This document shows, in pieces, positions 18,675 through 27,668 of a stretch of DNA of 64,000 nucleotides (positions are counted from its first letter, which is position 1; the number at the start of each line of letters is the position of its first letter). The notes under the pieces are model-generated. The model did no database searches. It saw only the letters and a program-made list of their open reading frames with translations, and was not told where the DNA came from. This DNA is from CAKSEI01 sp964403505 (GTDB taxonomy: Bacteria; Bacillota; Clostridia; Oscillospirales; CAG-272): assembly GCA_964403505.1 (NCBI GenBank), contig CAYOFP010000008.1, positions 1-64,000 of the forward strand, given 5' to 3'. The translations under genes were made by a program, and so were the position numbers.

Positions 18675-19412
18675 TTGTCAGCATATTACAAACAGACATC
18701 TTATCAAAAGATATGGTATTCAACAGCGTACATGCTAATTGCAGTGCTTAGTATAAGCTTTGTTTTCTTGTGGATGTATATCAAGCGTGCATTTGTTTTT
18801 CGTCAAGATAATGTGATAGCATATCGTGTAAGCGGACTGGATTTTTTAATATTGATTCCGTTAATTTTGGATGTTGTAGTATTAATCGGATTATTAGAGA
18901 ATAGGCATTATTCGCATGATAGTATGCTTTCAAAACGACGGTTGAAAAAAAGAACATCTAAAGAAATTCGAAATAGAAAGCAATATACATTTACTATAGT
19001 TGCGATAATTATCGGCGTTTTAATAAATCTGATGTTTTGTGCATTTCCGATTTACTCAAGAACTGTGCTTACTCAAAACGGCGATATAATAAAATACACC
19101 ATTTTTAATGCTGAGAAAGAACACGTTATTGACTCACAGTATAATTCTGTTGATTTAGAAATATCGTATATTCATGCAGGTGTGAGAACGTCCGATAAAT
19201 ATGTATTAACTATTATTGTGCACGCAGGTAAGGACGACTATTGTTTTAATTCAGGTGATTTTTGTAATATAGATATAATGTTGGATTATTTGAATGCATT
19301 AGATAAAGATATAATATCATTTATCGGAGCAGAATATTTTGATGTATATATCCAAAGTCATAATTTCTCATTGGTTCAGACAACAAAATTAAAAGCTTTG
19401 CTTAACAAATAA
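18675..19412 (+). CDS. Second small membrane protein after cassette 3 (orphan immunity candidate)
   Basis: Encodes 245 aa starting with TTG at 18675; GAGGAAGGTGA lies 8 bases upstream and no ATG fits this frame. Three hydrophobic segments are visible (YMLIAVLSISFVFLWMYI, FLILIPLILDVVVLIGLL, FTIVAIIIGVLINLMFCAF), followed by a soluble C-terminal domain. It has no rhs tip directly in front. It may be an immunity gene whose toxin has been lost or displaced, or a second subunit for cassette 3. No family recognised. Confidence 0.5.
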   Translation: MSAYYKQTSYQKIWYSTAYMLIAVLSISFVFLWMYIKRAFVFRQDNVIAYRVSGLDFLILIPLILDVVVLIGLLENRHYSHDSMLSKRRLKKRTSKEIRNRKQYTFTIVAIIIGVLINLMFCAFPIYSRTVLTQNGDIIKYTIFNAEKEHVIDSQYNSVDLEISYIHAGVRTSDKYVLTIIVHAGKDDYCFNSGDFCNIDIMLDYLNALDKDIISFIGAEYFDVYIQSHNFSLVQTTKLKALLNK

Positions 19413-19471
19413 TCCATCATTTTACATATAATAATTAATGATGGCAACGGCTATTTGCGTTAAGCAGTTAC

Positions 19472-20792
19472 TATCGGCACGCCCGTAAGTACCGAGACCT
19501 ACTGCTATACTAACAGCACGTGGAAAGACCTGTTGACCTCATATAACGGTCATTCGTTTGAATACGATGAGATCGGTAACCCGACGCAGTATTACAACGG
19601 TCAAAGCTATTCTATGGGTTGGAATGGCAGAAAACTGACGTCCATCTTTAAAGACGGAGAGTTATATAACTACGGTTACAATACAGACGGACAGCGGGTA
19701 AGTAAGAGTGCCGGTCGTTATGAATACACCTATCTGTACTATGGCACAAAGCTGATGAGTTGCGAAAGGAAAGATAGATATACTACGGCTGTTGATACTC
19801 TTAACTTCTTCTACGATGACAACGATCAGCCGCTTGGATTCTATTTCCTGAATATAGACACAAGCTTTTCAAATAACGGTTTAGGTGCGAAGTACTACTA
19901 TGTACGCAACGCACAGGGTGATGTGGTACAAATTCGCAATGCCAAAAACGAAGCTATCGCAAACTACCATTACGATGCATGGGGAAAACTGCGCTCGATA
20001 ACCGATGCAAACGGAAACAAACAGAGCCTTATTAATGAAACTTTCTCTTACAGTAACACCTCGATCGCATGTATAAACCCCATCCGCTACCGTGGATACG
20101 TCTATGATAACGAGACAGGATTCTACTACCTCAACACTCGCTACTACGACCCGAGCCTGAGACGGTTCATTAATGCTGATACAACAGATATTTTAACAGC
20201 AACACCGGATGGATTGACCGATAAAAATCTCTATGCATACTGTGATAACAATCCGGTCATGCGTTCAGATGACGGCGGAGATTTTTGGCATGTTGTTGCT
20301 GGAGCTATTATAGGAGCTGCATCGTCGGCAATTTCAACCGCAATAACAGGAGGTGACTGGAAAGATGTCTTGATATCAGCCGGATTTGGTGCTGCATCGG
20401 GTGCGTTAAGTGCGGCAATACCCGGGGCAAGTGCGGCAATAAGTGCCGGATTCAGTGCAGTGGAGAGTGTCGTTCAAGACATACGCCATGGTGAAGATGT
20501 TACCACAATTGCAACAAATGCCATAGTTTCTGCTGGATTTAGTGCCGTTGGAGGGACTTGGGATAACCCATTAACCGATAAATCTACCTATCAAGTATTT
20601 AATACTGCAAAAAATTATTCAAAGGTTGCTAAGAAGCAAGCGGTTAAGGCTACAAAAAAGTTTTTTAGAAAACTGCCCCAAAGAGCATTTTCTGCCATAG
20701 GAAGCGATGTATCTTTGACTCTTATGGGAAGTGGTACATCTATAGTATCTCGACAGTATATTCGAAATTGTAGGAGAGTGAGAGGCCGATAA
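19472..20792 (+). pseudogene. Orphan rhs cassette 4: core fragment plus alternative tip
   Basis: It starts further upstream in the core than cassettes 2 and 3, at the position of GTPVSTET in the main protein (19472). The open frame from TTG 19533 is a run of core sequence, not a real start. The core ends YYDPSLRRFINADTTDIL, then NPVMRSDDGGDFW leads into a tip with repeated Gly/Ala/Ser segments (AGAIIGAASSAISTAITGG, SAGFGAASGALSAAIPG). The tip ends in a basic region closing RRVRGR. It resembles the cassette 3 tip in design, so the two may be related membrane-active domains. Family not recognised. Confidence 0.7.
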
Positions 20793-20793
20793 A

Positions 20794-21312
20794 ATGAATT
20801 TCAGAAAGCATAGAAAGCGTTTATCCTCAAAAATACTCCGTATATGGAAAAAAATACTTTTGTATACGTTTCTGATTATCATATGTATTGTTTTATCGGT
20901 AACGGTGTTTAAACCACGAACGATAACCGAACTTCAGCCGCAGGAAGTGTATTTAAAGCAAATATCAGAATATACAGAAACTCGATTTACTGATTATATT
21001 TTTCTCAAAACAGATATTGGCGATTATTATTATGCGTGCACGGACAAGGCAGAGTTTACGCAGGGTTCAAAACGCTTGAGTGATCTCGCTGAAAAAAACG
21101 AGCGTTTTCTTGTGTATCCTTATCCGTATCCCAATGTCGCATATGCCTTGTTGGTAAATGGTTATCAACGTATAGTCGAAATTCATTGCAATGATGAAGT
21201 CGTATTTTCGATCGATAACTTTAATGATTTTTTAGCAGGCAGAAGACTTCTTATGATAATTATTATAATACTGTTGTTTTTCCTTATGATTATAACCATC
21301 TGTAGTTATTAG
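20794..21312 (+). CDS. Putative membrane immunity protein of cassette 4
   Basis: Encodes 172 aa. The ATG lies one base after the tip stop codon, with GTAGGAGAGTGAGAGG just upstream, so expression is coupled. One transmembrane helix near the N-terminus (LLYTFLIIICIVLSVTVF) and one at the very C-terminus (LLMIIIIILLFFLMIITI) enclose a soluble middle. Family unknown; immunity inferred from position. Confidence 0.55.
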   Translation: MNFRKHRKRLSSKILRIWKKILLYTFLIIICIVLSVTVFKPRTITELQPQEVYLKQISEYTETRFTDYIFLKTDIGDYYYACTDKAEFTQGSKRLSDLAEKNERFLVYPYPYPNVAYALLVNGYQRIVEIHCNDEVVFSIDNFNDFLAGRRLLMIIIIILLFFLMIITICSY

Positions 21313-21384
21313 GAAAAAAACGGGGTTAAGTGACAACAAAGCAGCGCTAAGGCGAATACTTTATATATATCCGTGCTACTTACA

Positions 21385-23647
21385 GGAATATACCTTCACC
21401 TATGACTTGTTCGGTAACTGCACACAGACAAAGGTGGGTAGCCGCACGCTTATTACAAATACCTATGATAAATATACTACCCTGACTAAGTCCGAGTACG
21501 GGAACTTATATTCTATCGAGTATACATACGATGAGCTTGAGCGTATGACCTCAAAGGACGGATCGTATTGGCTTGAGCAGTATGCTTATGACAAAAACGG
21601 TAAGATCTCGTGGATGAAGGCATCGTCTAATGTGTATAATGATGTCGTTCGCACGACTACCTATGAGTATGATACGCTCGGCAGACTGATCTACAGCTTA
21701 GAGGTAGATGAGTCAGGGAAGACACTGCGCTATGTCAAGAATAAATATAATAATAAAAATCAGCTGACGGAATGCACGTTCTATGACGGCAGCGAGACCC
21801 AGATGCAGAGCTACACCTATAAGTCTGATGGTAGTATTGATACCTTTACCGTTACAAACGGCGATAAGGTTGCCAATACCTATGATAGCCTGAAGAGGAT
21901 CAGCCAAAAGACCGTCGACCATGACAGCAGCGGTGATACATATAGGATCACGGTCGATACTGCGTATGTCAATAAGGGCAGCGAAAATCAGACGACCGGT
22001 CTGGTCAAGAGCGTGCGTTACGGATATGCGAATACTGACAAATCCTTCACCTCCGGCAGTAAGGTTCGTGACTATATTTATATATATGAGTACGATAATA
22101 TCGGGAATATCTCCCGTGCATATTATCGGACGGCAGGCTCTGACGGACATTATACAGATCATGAGGTAGGCAGATATTTCTATGACGAGCAGAATCAGCT
22201 TGTCATGGAGAAGGTGTATGACGGCAATTATACACTATTATATGAATATGATACCTACGGGAACATCCGCGAGGTGAGGAAGTATGACAGCACGGATTTT
22301 GAGTATCCGGGAGAAGCATTTTCGTACGGCACTCTCGTAAGTATCGAAACTTACGGTTACACCGACAGTTCATGGAAAGACTTGCTGACATCATATAAAG
22401 GTCATTCGTTTGAATACGATGCGATCGGTAACCCGACGCAGTATTACAACGGTGAAACCTATTATATGTCTTGGGATACCAGAAATTTGATTTATGTCTA
22501 TGTAACCAATAATACTTCCTGTCAGTTTGATTACGATTCCAAAGGACAGCGGATCAGCAAAAAGATCGGTAATCAGACATACACCTATCTGTACCACGGC
22601 ACAAAGCTGATGGAGTATAAGAAGAATAACGACTATGCGTTGAGTTTCTTCTACGATGATGACGATCAACCGCTCGGATTCTATTTTCGGAGTTCTCAAA
22701 CGGGTGATCAGAATTCGGGGCGAGGAGCGAAGTACTACTATGTACGCAACGCACAGGGCGATGTGGTACAGATCCGCAATTACCTAAACGAAGCTGTCGC
22801 AAACTATCACTATGACGCATGGGGAAAACTCCTGTCGATCACCGATGCGAACGGAAACAAACAGACATTTACAAATGACACATTTTCCGTTGATAACGCC
22901 TCGATAGCATACATAAACCCCATCCGCTACCGTGGATACGTTTATGACAACGAGACGGGATTCTACTATCTCAACACAAGATACTACGACCCAAGCCTGA
23001 GACGGTTTATTAATGCTGACGGATATGTGAGCACTGGTCATGGTATTCTCGGTAATAATATGTTTGCTTACTGTAATAATAATCCGGTAATGTATAGTGA
23101 TCCAAGTGGGAATTTGCCGGATGACAGATTGTTACAGAATGCTTTATCATGCAAGTATGGTAATGGCAAGTTTTATATGCTTGGTTGTTATCATAATCAT
23201 CATGATGGTCATGATAATCCCAACCCTAAAGAAGTAGTTAATATAACAAGAGAGTTAAACGATGCTATGGTAGAAAATTCATTAAGCTATATTCAAGAGA
23301 CAAGTGGAACGGGAAATTATAATATATTATATGAATTTTATAATCGCGCTAAAGATTCAGGTGAGTGGGATTTGAAAGACCGTTGGGACTTATCTTCTGA
23401 TAAAATATATGTTTATGGAACCAAAACACTGAGACATGATGATATAGGAAATATCCACTTTGGTTATATTTCAGCACAGGTATTTGATTCTAGTATTGCA
23501 CATTTAGGAGCAGGTGCGAATCAGTTTTTTAAAGGAAATTATAAATTAAAGTGGATAAGTACTTGGTTTGATGATCCGCGTGATTATGAGATGATAGATT
23601 ATGGGTATAAGTTGTTTCATACGTATGGATATAGTTTTCCCAACTGA
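21385..23647 (+). pseudogene. Orphan rhs cassette 5: long core fragment with a toxin-44-like tip
   Basis: This is the longest orphan, about 750 codons, corresponding to the main protein from YTFTYDLFGN onward. The frame is intact to 23647 but starts without a signal peptide (TTG at 21407 is a core codon). About 195 bp (21596-21790) are identical to 10872-11066. After RRFINADGYVSTG...NPVMYSDPSGN the tip contains a His/Asn-rich stretch, then WDLKDRWDLSS, DDIGNIHFGYISAQVF and DDPRDYEMIDYGYKLF. This pattern fits the bacterial toxin 44 family (a predicted nuclease) as I remember it. It should be deliverable if recombined onto the main gene. Confidence 0.75.
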
Positions 23648-23660
23648 TATAGAAAGGTGT

Positions 23661-24119
23661 ATGAGTGTATTTATGGATAAGGAATATATTGTATGTAAAA
23701 GAAAAACAATTAAAAAAACGTTAAGTATTGTTTTTATTATGATATTATTAATATTGATAATAGTACCACTTAACATAATTGCCTGGTGGACATTTGATAT
23801 ATCTCATTCAATTCCCGATGAAGTTTTTTTGGAATCTTATTACTCTGATGATAACTATTACGAGTTTATACTGTATTATATTCCCGGAGGTTCAACAGTC
23901 GGTGATACGTACAGAGGAGTGGTGAAGTACGGCAAAAAAACGAGAGGAATATATTTTAATGATGATGAACATCATTCAGATAAAATATATTGGGTCGATA
24001 ACCGTCACATATGCATTGGTGATATTGTTTTGGACGTTGAAAATGATCGCTATGATTTTCGGCATAACCGAATTACTGCTACGACGGCAGTCGGATATTT
24101 GCAGAGGGCGAAGCACTAA
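23661..24119 (+). CDS. DUF5412-like putative immunity protein of cassette 5
   Basis: Encodes 152 aa from ATG at 23661 (AGAAAGG just upstream; the frame is open into the toxin gene but that overlap is not coding). There is one N-terminal transmembrane helix (LSIVFIMILLILIIVPLNIIAWW). An extracytoplasmic domain with GGSTVGDTYRGVV and KIYWVDNRHICIGDIVLDVENDRYDFR follows. This last motif is what I associate with DUF5412 proteins. Position after a toxin-44-like tip supports an immunity role. Confidence 0.6.
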   Translation: MSVFMDKEYIVCKRKTIKKTLSIVFIMILLILIIVPLNIIAWWTFDISHSIPDEVFLESYYSDDNYYEFILYYIPGGSTVGDTYRGVVKYGKKTRGIYFNDDEHHSDKIYWVDNRHICIGDIVLDVENDRYDFRHNRITATTAVGYLQRAKH

Positions 24120-24153
24120 GACGTATCTTCTGTGCCACTACGACGAGAGTGGT

Positions 24154-24988
24154 AGCATATACGCTACTGCCAAAACGCCGAGATCGTCAATTACCGCTAT
24201 GACGCATGGGGCAAGCTACTGTCGATTACCGATGCCGACGGAGATGCAATTACAAATAAACTCAGCATTGCATTAAAAAACCCCATCCGCTACCGTGGAT
24301 ACGTCTATGACAACGAGACAGGCTTCTACTACCTCAACACAAGATACTACGACCCGAGCTTGAGACGGTTTATTAGTGAGGATAAGTATATTTCTATAGG
24401 TCAGGGCTTATTAGGATATAATATGTTTGCATATTGCAATAATAATCCGGTAAATGGCTATGATCCTTTGGGCAATTGTTATCATAAAGCACCTTATGAC
24501 CAGTATTATAACTTTTTATGCAGTACATGTTCAAATTTGAAACAAGGCGGAACTAATATGTCCTCATGGAATTCTGGTCAAAGCATCTATGAAGCATCTA
24601 CAAAAACAATAAAGTCATCTACTACAGAGTCTATAGTAACAGCAAAATTGCCTACTACAGGAGATCCCAACTCAAAGAGTATTGAATATAATCCTGATGG
24701 AACTCCTAAAAGATATCGTTGGTACGATTCCGAGGGTAATGTAGAAAGAGATAGAGATTTCAACCATTCCGGGAATGTGCCATTTCCCCATGATCATGAA
24801 TGGAAGGATGGGAAGCGTGGAAAAGATCATCTTGAGCCATACCAGAATATACTAGTTCATATAATATTGACTGGGCTCAGATCGGTGTTGTAGTTGGGGG
24901 AGGATTTCTTCTAGTAGAAGGAATATATATATTTGTTATGACGGGCGATTCAACTGCAATTAATGAAGCAATTGAATGTTTTCCGTAA
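24154..24988 (+). pseudogene. Orphan rhs cassette 6: short core fragment plus frameshifted tip
   Basis: Core homology starts at NYRYDAWGKLL, right after an in-frame TAG, and passes through the conserved end RRFISEDKYISIGQGLLGYNMFAYC...NPVNGYDPLGN. The tip contains PNSKSIEYNPDGTPKRYRWYD and a His-rich PFPHDHEWKDGKRG motif typical of nuclease-like Rhs tips. The frame then shifts near 24845: the first frame stops at 24893, while a second continues as EYTSSYNIDWAQIGVVVGGG...MTGDSTAINEAIECFP to a TAA at 24986-24988. The tip is therefore broken, while its downstream partner gene is intact. Confidence 0.75.
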
Positions 24989-25003
24989 AGGAGAGAATAG
25001 AAT

Positions 25004-25438
25004 ATGTGGAATCAGATTAGAAATGAAAATGATATACAGGAGTTTATGAATACACATTATTGTTTTCATGATAGTTGTATAAAGGAATTAAAATATTTAA
25101 GTGGAGCATATATCAAAGATAAATGGATGCATCCGATTAATGATAAGAGAATTTTGAGGATAATTATCCATGGGCAATATGATGAACATTCCGTTATTGA
25201 GATGGAATTTGGAGGTCTTAAACGCTTAAATTTATCACCTGATGATGAAAAATACAGCTGTGATATTTTTGGCGTAACAATGCTGATGAAAGATGATTTG
25301 ATTTATTGGTGTGATGATGATAATTTAACGATAGACAATATTGACGATTATAGAGGAACATTGATATGCGCTTCAGTGTTAAAGTGGAGGTATGTGGATG
25401 AATATATAGGAGATGATGAGATTTATATAAGAGCATAG
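25004..25438 (+). CDS. Putative soluble immunity protein of cassette 6
   Basis: Encodes 144 aa with AAAGGAGAG 11 bases before ATG. No membrane segment. It carries FHDSCIKELKYLSGAYI, IEMEFGGLKRLNL and a C-terminal LKWRYVDEYIGDDEIYI. This pattern belongs to a small family I have seen beside clostridial polymorphic toxins but cannot name. The adjacent toxin tip is frameshifted, so this gene may persist to protect against kin that carry the working toxin. Confidence 0.6.
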   Translation: MWNQIRNENDIQEFMNTHYCFHDSCIKELKYLSGAYIKDKWMHPINDKRILRIIIHGQYDEHSVIEMEFGGLKRLNLSPDDEKYSCDIFGVTMLMKDDLIYWCDDDNLTIDNIDDYRGTLICASVLKWRYVDEYIGDDEIYIRA

Positions 25439-25507
25439 TTTAAGCCAATACTCTAAACATAAAATGGTGTAGCGTGTCAGAAAGAAGATCGATCGGTAAC
25501 GACGAAA

Positions 25508-25805
25508 TACCTATCTGTACTACGGCACAAAGCTGATGGAGTATAGGAAGAATAACGACTATGAGTTGAATTTCTACTACGATGACAACGATCAGCCGCT
25601 CGGATTCTATTTTCAGAATTTTCAAACGGGTGCTTTGAATTCGGGGCGTGGAGCGAAGTACTACTATGTGCGCAACGCACAGGGTGATGTGGTACAGATT
25701 CGCAATTCTCAAAACGAAGCTGTCGCAAACTACCGCTACGATGCATGGGGAAACGGACATGCGGATTTCTATTTATATCCAAGGGCAGAAGGGCAGATTC
25801 CATGA
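25508..25805 (+). pseudogene. Orphan rhs cassette 7: core stump without a toxin tip
   Basis: It starts at the same core position as cassettes 2 and 3 (TYLYYGTKLM) and continues MEYRKNNDYELNFYYDDNDQPLGFYF...ANYRYDAWG. It breaks off at the codon after DAWG (about 25755). The 17 codons that follow before the stop (GHADFYLYPRAEGQIP) are unrelated. It marks the right end of the rhs array and lacks both the conserved core end and any partner gene. Confidence 0.75.
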
Positions 25806-25875
25806 GGCGTCCTGACATAATCATACAAAGGTATCCTCAACAATTATCTCCATAGTCAATTTTATAGATAACATG

Positions 25876-25931
25876 AAATATACCGAAAAACATCGCTGTG
25901 GGATACCACGGCGATGCTTTTCGGTATATTT
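25876..25931. terminator. Bidirectional terminator between the rhs array and the radical SAM operon
   Basis: A long stem (AAATATACCGAAAAACATCGC... paired with ...GCGATGCTTTTCGGTATATTT) with A-rich and T-rich shoulders on both sides. It can end both the rhs array and the minus-strand operon that stops at 25940. Confidence 0.75.
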
Positions 25932-25939
25932 ACTCTGTA

Positions 25940-26965
25940 TCAATAACGGTCGATAAGCTGTTTTATGTCGTATCCGAGCAGCTGCAGTTTTCTGAAGTCG
26001 CATTCACCGTCGTCGGCGGTCGGATCCTGATTTTTCATCAGTGCAAGCGCCATACAGCCTTTACGGCATTGCACACGCACTAAACATTTGTGACATTTGG
26101 CGTCGTGCGCTTCTCTCTTCCGGGCGAGCTCGGCAAGTTTCAGATGATTCTGTGCTATGACGGATGTCGGATCCGAGAGCAGGTTGCCGAGCGCATAAGT
26201 ATTGTCATATAAGATCTGACAAGGCAGCATCATCCCGTCGCTTTTGACCAGCACGGATAACGGCTGATCGGGATCGGAAAAAGGACATTGACTGGTGCAG
26301 AGGGGAAGGGAGACCGATATATTATACTCTTGATTCAGCCTGTCCAGGGTGCGAAGTACGGATAATTTCTGCTGCGCTGTCAATTCGAGAGAATCCCATG
26401 CGTCAGTGGCGTTTCCCATACCGTTGATGAACGAATAATCGGGCATACATCCGAGAGATCGGGCAAAGCGATAATACGCTTCAACATCGTGCAGGTTGTT
26501 TTGCGATATGACCATCTTCAAAATCGGCGGATTGTCCGGGCAATTTAATTGCGAGAGAAAATTCACCGCTTTGTCAAAATTGCCGTGTCCTCTTGTCTGA
26601 GTATTGATTTCATCGCACGAACCGTCGAGGCTCACTTGCAGCGTCAGTTTGGGATGAGAGTGATATGCTTCTCTAAGCGCCTCACAATTCGTCGTGCCGT
26701 TGGTGACAATGCCGACCCCTAAATCCGACGCCAGCAGATAATTTAAAATCTGCTCAAACTCGGTATGTAGTGTCGGTTCACCGCCCGAAAGCAGGATGCG
26801 GTTGCAGCCGAAATCATGTACGAGCCGTTCTACGATCTGCACAAAGTTAGAAAAAGACAGCTCCTGTCGGGCGTGATTCTTCCCCGAACGGTTGTAGCAG
26901 GTACGGCAGTCAAGATTGCAGATATTGGTGATCTCGATATAAGCAGAGGAAATATTCACAGACAA
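25940..26965 (-). CDS. Radical SAM/SPASM peptide-modifying enzyme
   Basis: Encodes 341 aa. The radical SAM cluster motif is C16-x3-C20-x2-C23 (ICNLDCRTC), followed by LLSGGEPT (about 59-66), the SAM-binding GGEP motif. The C-terminal region has SPASM-type cysteines: PLCTSQCPF, LPCQILYDNTYALGNL, then KCHKCLVRVQCRKGC and a last Cys in DGECDFR, enough for auxiliary 4Fe-4S clusters. Such enzymes crosslink or epimerise ribosomal peptides, usually with a PqqD-like recognition protein. The PqqD-like gene overlaps by 10 bp upstream. It is the last gene of the four-gene operon. The peptide substrate is not apparent. Confidence 0.85.
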   Translation of the reverse strand: MSVNISSAYIEITNICNLDCRTCYNRSGKNHARQELSFSNFVQIVERLVHDFGCNRILLSGGEPTLHTEFEQILNYLLASDLGVGIVTNGTTNCEALREAYHSHPKLTLQVSLDGSCDEINTQTRGHGNFDKAVNFLSQLNCPDNPPILKMVISQNNLHDVEAYYRFARSLGCMPDYSFINGMGNATDAWDSLELTAQQKLSVLRTLDRLNQEYNISVSLPLCTSQCPFSDPDQPLSVLVKSDGMMLPCQILYDNTYALGNLLSDPTSVIAQNHLKLAELARKREAHDAKCHKCLVRVQCRKGCMALALMKNQDPTADDGECDFRKLQLLGYDIKQLIDRY

Positions 26966-27219
26966 ACGACCACCTTTTTGGCGAGCAATTCATCGAGGAA
27001 TTGATCCACGCCCTCGCTGATTTCTTCGGGGGAGGCTTCGTATAGCTCGCAAAGCTGACGGAGCAGCTCCTCCTTTGTTTTTTGGGTTTCTAACAATTCC
27101 ACGATCGTTTTTCCGGTTTCGTTGATATAATGCGTGTCTCCGCCGTTCTCATCGTAAACGACGAGACTGTTCTCGTCTATTTCGAGAAATTCCATATTGT
27201 GGTTTCGGATATAAGTCAT
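26956..27219 (-). CDS. PqqD-family peptide-carrier protein
   Basis: Encodes 87 aa, the typical size. The sequence pattern (VVYDENGGDTHYINETGKTIVELLETQKTKEELLRQLCELY...EEISEGVDQFLDELLAKKVV) fits PqqD/RRE proteins, with the Asn-x-Thr-x-x-x-Ile/Leu turn and the C-terminal helix. PqqD-like proteins bind the leader of a precursor peptide and present it to the radical SAM enzyme, here encoded directly downstream with a 10-bp overlap. Its own start overlaps the S26-type peptidase by 4 bp (ATGA), so the operon is translationally coupled. Confidence 0.85.
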   Translation of the reverse strand: MTYIRNHNMEFLEIDENSLVVYDENGGDTHYINETGKTIVELLETQKTKEELLRQLCELYEASPEEISEGVDQFLDELLAKKVVVCL

Positions 27220-27668
27220 GATAATACCTCCAAGTATTTTTTATAGTAAGCTTGATATTCTTCTGTTTGTTTCGTTTTTCCGATATCGTGATCACATTCC
27301 CTGAAAATACAGTTGATGTGATAGGAATCACGGACAAATTCGGCAGTGTGATGAGGGTCGTCCTCTAACAATACAGCGCCGATGATCTGATCGAATCCGA
27401 TCTCTTCCAGCTCATAGCAGTTGTCGCCTTTGCAGAAATACCGATCGCCCTGTATTTTCAAAAGACGGTGGACGATCAGCCGGTCCTGCGGATAGATAAA
27501 GACTAAGATATCGCCGATATCATAAGCATCTTTTCGGCAGATCGATATGCTCTCACCCTCACGAATGAGCGGAAACATGCTCGTCCCGGCAACGGTAAGC
27601 GAGAACGGCTTTTTTATTTTTGCCCGTAGTTTCAGGCACTCGAGCGCCTCTTTCATGGACCCGATCAT
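27216..27668 (-). CDS. S24/S26-type peptidase, signal-peptidase-like
   Basis: Encodes 150 aa. VAGTSMFPLIREGESISI contains the S26 nucleophile (Ser30 in SMFP). DILVFIYPQDRLIVHRLL has His67 in place of the usual Lys, as in the ER/SipW-type Ser-His signal peptidases, followed by DRYFCKGDNC. No transmembrane anchor is visible, so it is probably cytosolic or peripheral. In clusters with PqqD-like and kinase-like proteins such peptidases are thought to trim a leader peptide. It overlaps both neighbours by 4 bp. Confidence 0.8.
   Translation of the reverse strand: MIGSMKEALECLKLRAKIKKPFSLTVAGTSMFPLIREGESISICRKDAYDIGDILVFIYPQDRLIVHRLLKIQGDRYFCKGDNCYELEEIGFDQIIGAVLLEDDPHHTAEFVRDSYHINCIFRECDHDIGKTKQTEEYQAYYKKYLEVLS

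Noticed and set aside
19533..20792. Orphan rhs fragment as a complete 419-aa gene
   Set aside because: Its apparent TTG start is an internal core codon (the main protein reads LTSYNG there) without a ribosome-binding site or signal peptide.
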